DNA from: Haemophilus haemolyticus | Lineage (GTDB): Bacteria > Pseudomonadota > Gammaproteobacteria > Enterobacterales > Pasteurellaceae | Direction: 5' to 3' | Length of the DNA: 64,000 nucleotides | Assembly (NCBI RefSeq): GCF_003351405.1 | Contig: NZ_CP031240.1 | Location: 434,001 to 498,000 of the forward strand | In this document: positions 60,332-64,000 of the stretch, in pieces | Layout: every line of letters begins with the position of its first letter | Numbering within the stretch: the first letter of the stretch is position 1 | Made by a program: the position numbers and the translations under genes | The notes under the pieces: model-generated | Seen by the model: only the letters and a program-made list of their open reading frames with translations | Told to the model about the DNA's origin: nothing | The model's database searches: none

Positions 60332-60441
60332 AACAATTCTCTTTCTGATTTGTATTGATAAAATTTGGGGGCGTATTGTAGCTTGCTTAAATAGCAAAAG
60401 AAATTAATAAAAGAGAATAAAAAATAGATTGAAGAAATAAA

Positions 60442-60518
<77 letters not shown>

Positions 60519-60566
60519 ATTCAAAGGATTTCTTTTGTACGGAATTTCAAGACAATATAAAAGAAG

Positions 60567-60643
60567 TGGTCGGCGAGATAGGATTTGAACCTACGACCCA
60601 CTGGTCCCAAACCAGTTGCGCTACCAAGCTGCGCTACTCGCCG
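60567..60643 (-). tRNA. tRNA-Pro(TGG)
   Basis: 77 nt with acceptor CGGCGAG/CTCGCCG, encoded CCA and anticodon loop TTTGGGA giving TGG. It is followed by tRNA-Arg in the same transcript. Confidence 0.96.
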
Positions 60644-60656
60644 ACGAATGCGGTCA

Positions 60657-60684
60657 ATTATAGGTTTGTTTTTATCTCAGTCAA
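60657..60684 (-). promoter_or_regulatory. promoter of tRNA-Pro/tRNA-Arg
   Basis: TTGACT and TATAAT are separated by 16 bp on the minus strand, with a GC-containing discriminator before tRNA-Pro. Confidence 0.8.
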
Positions 60685-60821
60685 TTAATTTTTTGATTTT
60701 TTAATTTAATTGTTCAAAATTATTCCAGTTTAGGAAAAACGTCCCCTTTTTCGTTGTAAAAAAATCATTGTCCGCTAAAATAGCAAACGATTTCTTTCCC
60801 ATCGTTCAAAAGGATAGCCCA

Positions 60822-61670
60822 ATGACTGCGCAAATCATCTCTGGTACCGCACTTTCAAAAAAAATTAAAGCCGATATAGCAGATAAAATCACCCATTACG
60901 TTAAACAAGGAAAACGCGCACCTGGGCTTGCTGTCATTCTCGTTGGTGCAGATCCTGCTTCGCAAATCTATGTCGGTAATAAACGTAAAAGCTGTGAAGA
61001 AATTGGCATTCTCTCTAAATCTTATGATCTGCCAGACACCACCACGCAAGCGGAATTATTAGCGGTTATTGACCAGCTTAATGCTGATAAAAATATTGAT
61101 GGTATTTTGGTGCAATTACCGTTACCCAAACAAATTAACACAGAAGCAATAATTGAACGCATTGCCCCAACAAAAGATGTAGATGGTTTCCATCCTTACA
61201 ATGTTGGGCTTTTATGCCAACGTATTCCAACTTTACGAGCCTGTACCCCTTATGGCGTAATGAAACTATTAGAAACAACAGGCATTGACTTACATGGCAA
61301 ACACGCGGTAATTGTAGGTGCATCCAATATTGTCGGCCGCCCAATGTCTTTAGAATTATTATTAGCAGGCGCAACTGTCACAGTAACTCATCGATTCACC
61401 AAAGATTTAGAAAACCATGTTCGCCAAGCAGATATACTTGTCGTCGCGGTAGGTAAGCCGAATTTAATTCCTGGCGATTGGATCAAAGAAAGTGCGGTAG
61501 TAATTGATGTAGGAATTAACCGTGTAGATGGAAAATTAGTAGGCGATGTAGAGTTTGACAAAGCAGCCGAAAAAGCAGCTTATATTACCCCCGTTCCTGG
61601 CGGTGTTGGACCGATGACCGTTGCAATGTTAATGAGCAATACGCTTTACGCTTATGAACACAACAAATAG
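60822..61670 (+). CDS. folD: methylenetetrahydrofolate dehydrogenase / cyclohydrolase
   Basis: I chose the ATG at 60822 ([11 protein letters not shown]) after AAAGGATAG, giving 282 residues. The catalytic lysine is in YVGNKRKSC, and [19 protein letters not shown] and [16 protein letters not shown] are family signatures. FolD interconverts methylene-, methenyl- and formyl-tetrahydrofolate. Confidence 0.96.
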   Translation: MTAQIISGTALSKKIKADIADKITHYVKQGKRAPGLAVILVGADPASQIYVGNKRKSCEEIGILSKSYDLPDTTTQAELLAVIDQLNADKNIDGILVQLPLPKQINTEAIIERIAPTKDVDGFHPYNVGLLCQRIPTLRACTPYGVMKLLETTGIDLHGKHAVIVGASNIVGRPMSLELLLAGATVTVTHRFTKDLENHVRQADILVVAVGKPNLIPGDWIKESAVVIDVGINRVDGKLVGDVEFDKAAEKAAYITPVPGGVGPMTVAMLMSNTLYAYEHNK

Positions 61671-61699
61671 CTTTGTATAAAAGAATCCTATAACAAGAA

Positions 61700-61734
61700 A
61701 AATGGGTTAAAGCCTGATTAGCTTTAACCCATTT
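61700..61734. terminator. bidirectional terminator between folD and the DASS transporter
   Basis: AAATGGGTTAAAGC and its complement form a 14-bp stem with a 7-base loop; T-runs occur on both strands. Confidence 0.85.
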
Positions 61735-61772
61735 ATTTTAATCACTGAATTCTGTAAATAATCAAATCTAAA

Positions 61773-63158
61773 TTAGTTCAACCAGAACATATAACCGACA
61801 GTCGCAATCACAACGATACACACTAAATTCAATACGAAACCAGCTTTTACCATTTCACTTTGTTTCACTTGACCAGAACCGAATACAATAGCATTTGGTG
61901 GCGTTGCAACTGGTAACATGAAGGCACAAGATGCACCAAGACCAATAATTAATGCTAAACCAATTTCTGGCATACCCAATGATTGGGCAATAGAAATAAA
62001 GATTGGGACGAGTAATGCTGCACTTGCCGTGTTAGAGGTAAATTCAGTTAAGAAAATAATGAATGCTGCAACTAACAAGCCAATAAGATAGAAATGTTGT
62101 CCTTCAATCATAAAGACAATGCTATCTGCTAAAACTTTACTTGCTCCGGAATCCTTCAATACCGCACTTAGCGTTAATCCACCACCGAAAAGCATTAATA
62201 CTCCCCAGTCAGTACTTTCTTGAATTTGTTTCCAGCTTGCAATGCCCGTAGAACAAATCACAATAGCTGCTAATAAAGCGACAACACTATCGAAGCTCGC
62301 AATATTTTTCTGCAAACCAAGTAAGCCTGAAATCAGCGGATTAATTTGCCCACTAAATACCCAAGTTAAAGCAATTACAACAAAGATAACAAGTGTTAAT
62401 ACACGCACTGAATTCATTTCAATGCTTTCAAAAGATTGCTCAAAATTAATATGAAGTTTTGGCTTAAAAATAATGTAAAGCGTACCAATCATCAGTGGTA
62501 GCAAAATGATCATTATTGGTAAACCGTACCATAACCAATCTGCAAAAGTTAAATGCAAGTTACTTGCTACAATCGCATTCGGTGGGCTACCCACAAGGGT
62601 TCCCATACCACCAATTGATGCACTATAAGCAATCCCTAACAACACAAACACATAAGTATTATGTTCTTTCTCACGATCAAGTTGGCTTAAAATTCCCATT
62701 GCAAGTGGTAACATCATAGCTGCAGTTGCCGTGTTACTCATCCACATAGAAAGGAAGGCTGTAATCAAAAAGAGATAAATAATGGCAATAAATAAATTAC
62801 CACGCGCTAATGCCATAATCTTATTAGCAATCATTTTATCAAGTTTTTGAATATGTAAGGCTGTAGCCAAAGAAAAGCCACCAAAGAATAAAAAGATTGT
62901 AGGATCAGCAAAAGCCACTAAAGCTTGCTTAGTGCTCACTAAATCTAGCGCAATCGCCAATAATGGCACCAATAATGCGGTAACCGTAACATGTAATGCC
63001 TCGGTCAACCAGAGTACCGCGACAAAAGCCAATAAAGCTAAACCAGCACTAGCCTTTGGCTCATAAGGCAGCACTTTTAATAACACAAAAAATAGCACTA
63101 TATCTAAAATAAAAATAATGCCATTTTTGTGATTTTTGAAAGATTTCATCTCAGTCAT
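61773..63158 (-). CDS. DASS-family sodium:anion (dicarboxylate-type) symporter
   Basis: The 461-residue membrane protein has about 11-12 helices and the DASS (SLC13) sodium-binding motifs SNTATAAMM and SNTASAALL, each followed by a Pro-rich re-entrant turn (GSPPNAIV and TPPNAIVF). The substrate is probably a dicarboxylate such as succinate, but it could be citrate or sulphate. It stands alone on the minus strand. Confidence 0.9.
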   Translation of the reverse strand: MTEMKSFKNHKNGIIFILDIVLFFVLLKVLPYEPKASAGLALLAFVAVLWLTEALHVTVTALLVPLLAIALDLVSTKQALVAFADPTIFLFFGGFSLATALHIQKLDKMIANKIMALARGNLFIAIIYLFLITAFLSMWMSNTATAAMMLPLAMGILSQLDREKEHNTYVFVLLGIAYSASIGGMGTLVGSPPNAIVASNLHLTFADWLWYGLPIMIILLPLMIGTLYIIFKPKLHINFEQSFESIEMNSVRVLTLVIFVVIALTWVFSGQINPLISGLLGLQKNIASFDSVVALLAAIVICSTGIASWKQIQESTDWGVLMLFGGGLTLSAVLKDSGASKVLADSIVFMIEGQHFYLIGLLVAAFIIFLTEFTSNTASAALLVPIFISIAQSLGMPEIGLALIIGLGASCAFMLPVATPPNAIVFGSGQVKQSEMVKAGFVLNLVCIVVIATVGYMFWLN

Positions 63159-63271
63159 AAAGTTCCTCCGTTAGTGTTCTAACTCGAACGGACTACAATG
63201 TTAAATGAATGTTAATAAGTTGCAATGCTCAATTTTCAGAAATGTGATCTAGTGCAATAAATTTCGATAAA

Positions 63272-63301
63272 AAAAGTGCGGTTATTTTTCACCGCACTTT
63301 T
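63272..63301 (-). terminator. inverted uptake-signal terminator of rraA
   Basis: AAAAGTGCGGT and its exact complement with an 8-base loop. It lies 11 bp past the rraA stop codon. Confidence 0.8.
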
Positions 63302-63312
63302 GCTCTTTCGTA

Positions 63313-63810
63313 TTATTCGTCCGAATCATCTAAATCTAAGGGCTCTTGCGAAAGTATAATTCCTGTCAGATCTGCGTAAATATAATCTTCTGGGAAAAAG
63401 GTTACGCCACCAAAGTTCACCGGAATATCGCACTCACCGGCACTGCTTTCATCTGCACTGACTGGAATTGGCGCAAGGGCATGAATACCAATATCAAGAT
63501 TTTCTAATTGCTGAATTTGGCGTACTGCACCATATACAATAATGCCTTCCCAGCCATTATCAACGGCAAGTTGAGCCAATTCTGCATCAATCAAACCACG
63601 ACGTACTGCACCACCGCCATCAATGACAAGCACTCGACCTTCACCGTGTTCTTCTAATACTTCAGCAATTAATCCATTACTTTCAAAGCATTTTACCGTA
63701 GTGACTTTACCGTAAAAATTATTTACGCCACCAAAGCTTGAAAAAATTGGCTCCACTACATCCACTTGTTCTGCATAAAGATCGCAAAGTTCTGAAGTAT
63801 CAATAAACAT
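63313..63810 (-). CDS. rraA: ribonuclease E activity regulator RraA
   Basis: The 165-residue protein shows the RraA pattern ([56 protein letters not shown]). It binds RNase E and dampens its activity; old annotations call it MenG. It follows menA, as in E. coli. Confidence 0.96.
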   Translation of the reverse strand: MFIDTSELCDLYAEQVDVVEPIFSSFGGVNNFYGKVTTVKCFESNGLIAEVLEEHGEGRVLVIDGGGAVRRGLIDAELAQLAVDNGWEGIIVYGAVRQIQQLENLDIGIHALAPIPVSADESSAGECDIPVNFGGVTFFPEDYIYADLTGIILSQEPLDLDDSDE

Positions 63811-63861
63811 AACTTTCCCCTATCGATTGTTGAAATTTTGTTTGCTTTAGTATATGCCGAT

Positions 63862-64000
63862 TTAGCCGATAAGCAAGCCTAAACTAAACAAGATATTGAT
63901 TAATAACGAAATCATAGACATTTGAGCCAACATTGGACGCAATTCACTTGGCTGCTGACTGCGATAAACAAAGATCGCATGTTTAGCTAACAACGGCATT
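63862..64000 (-). CDS. menA: C-terminal end of MenA (partial)
   Basis: The window ends inside a minus-strand frame whose last 45 residues (FVYRSQQPSELRPMLAQMS, then a hydrophobic helix) match the end of 1,4-dihydroxy-2-naphthoate polyprenyltransferase. It makes demethylmenaquinone in the inner membrane. The call relies on the menA-rraA gene pair as well as on this short tail. Confidence 0.7.
   Translation of the reverse strand, partial: MPLLAKHAIFVYRSQQPSELRPMLAQMSMISLLINILFSLGLLIG

Overview
The window looks like chromosomal DNA of Haemophilus influenzae or a very close relative such as H. haemolyticus. The 9-base Pasteurellaceae uptake signal AAGTGCGGT is scattered throughout on both strands, often as inverted pairs at gene ends. 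The comABCDEF competence operon is present, and several proteins (GlpG, HtpX, RidA, RapA, TusA) match H. influenzae lengths and sequences as I recall them. These identifications rest on recognition by eye; no database search was run.

Layout. 1-2.5 kb: end of an EamA-type permease, prmA, and the dusB-fis operon. 2.6-5.3 kb: glmS and an adjacent DeoR-type regulator. 5.4-8.0 kb: hupA, a YjaG-like gene, nudC and nfuA. 8.0-12.3 kb: competence operon comABCDEF (PilMNOPQ-type machinery plus ComF) on the minus strand, divergent from mrcA, with a CRP-S/Sxy palindrome lying over the mrcA start codon. 12.4-19.6 kb: mrcA, rlmJ, ybaB, recR, topB, secG and tRNA-Leu(GAG).

19.57-35.06 kb: a 15.4-kb mobile island inserted at the 3' end of tRNA-Leu and bounded by a 65-66 bp direct repeat. 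It has an integrase, an AlpA regulator, a P4-like SF3 helicase, and a complete HK97-type head set: capsid, protease, portal, two connector proteins, HNH, TerS, TerL and a gp10-like protein. It also has a lambda gpU-like tail-terminator gene. It has no tail tube, tape measure, fibre or lysis genes. This is the layout of a capsid-forming phage-inducible chromosomal island (cf-PICI), which would make its own heads and borrow helper-phage tails. I see several regulatory and replication elements in it that the genes do not explain: inverted iteron modules resembling a P4 ori/crr pair, a C4-like antisense RNA inside an Icd-like gene, a 13-bp hairpin holding the alpA ribosome binding site, a 50-bp tandem repeat between HNH and TerS, and a two-gene accessory unit near attR.

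35.5-44.5 kb: tRNA-Asn and tRNA-Phe, mltC-yggX-mutY, rpmE, a lysine-rich secreted protein, gpmA, envC with its YibQ-like partner, and the peptidoglycan-recycling pair anmK-murQ. 44.6-50.6 kb: a complete rRNA operon on the minus strand (16S, tRNA-Ile, tRNA-Ala, 23S, two divergent 5S copies, tRNA-Asp, tRNA-Trp) with a strong promoter. 50.7-57.6 kb: trkH-yigZ, tusA, htpX, ridA, mlaA, glpG-glpR and rluA. 57.6-64 kb: rapA, tRNA-Pro/tRNA-Arg, folD, a DASS-family anion transporter, rraA and the end of menA.

The host part is ordinary, compact core genome. The novelty lies in the island.
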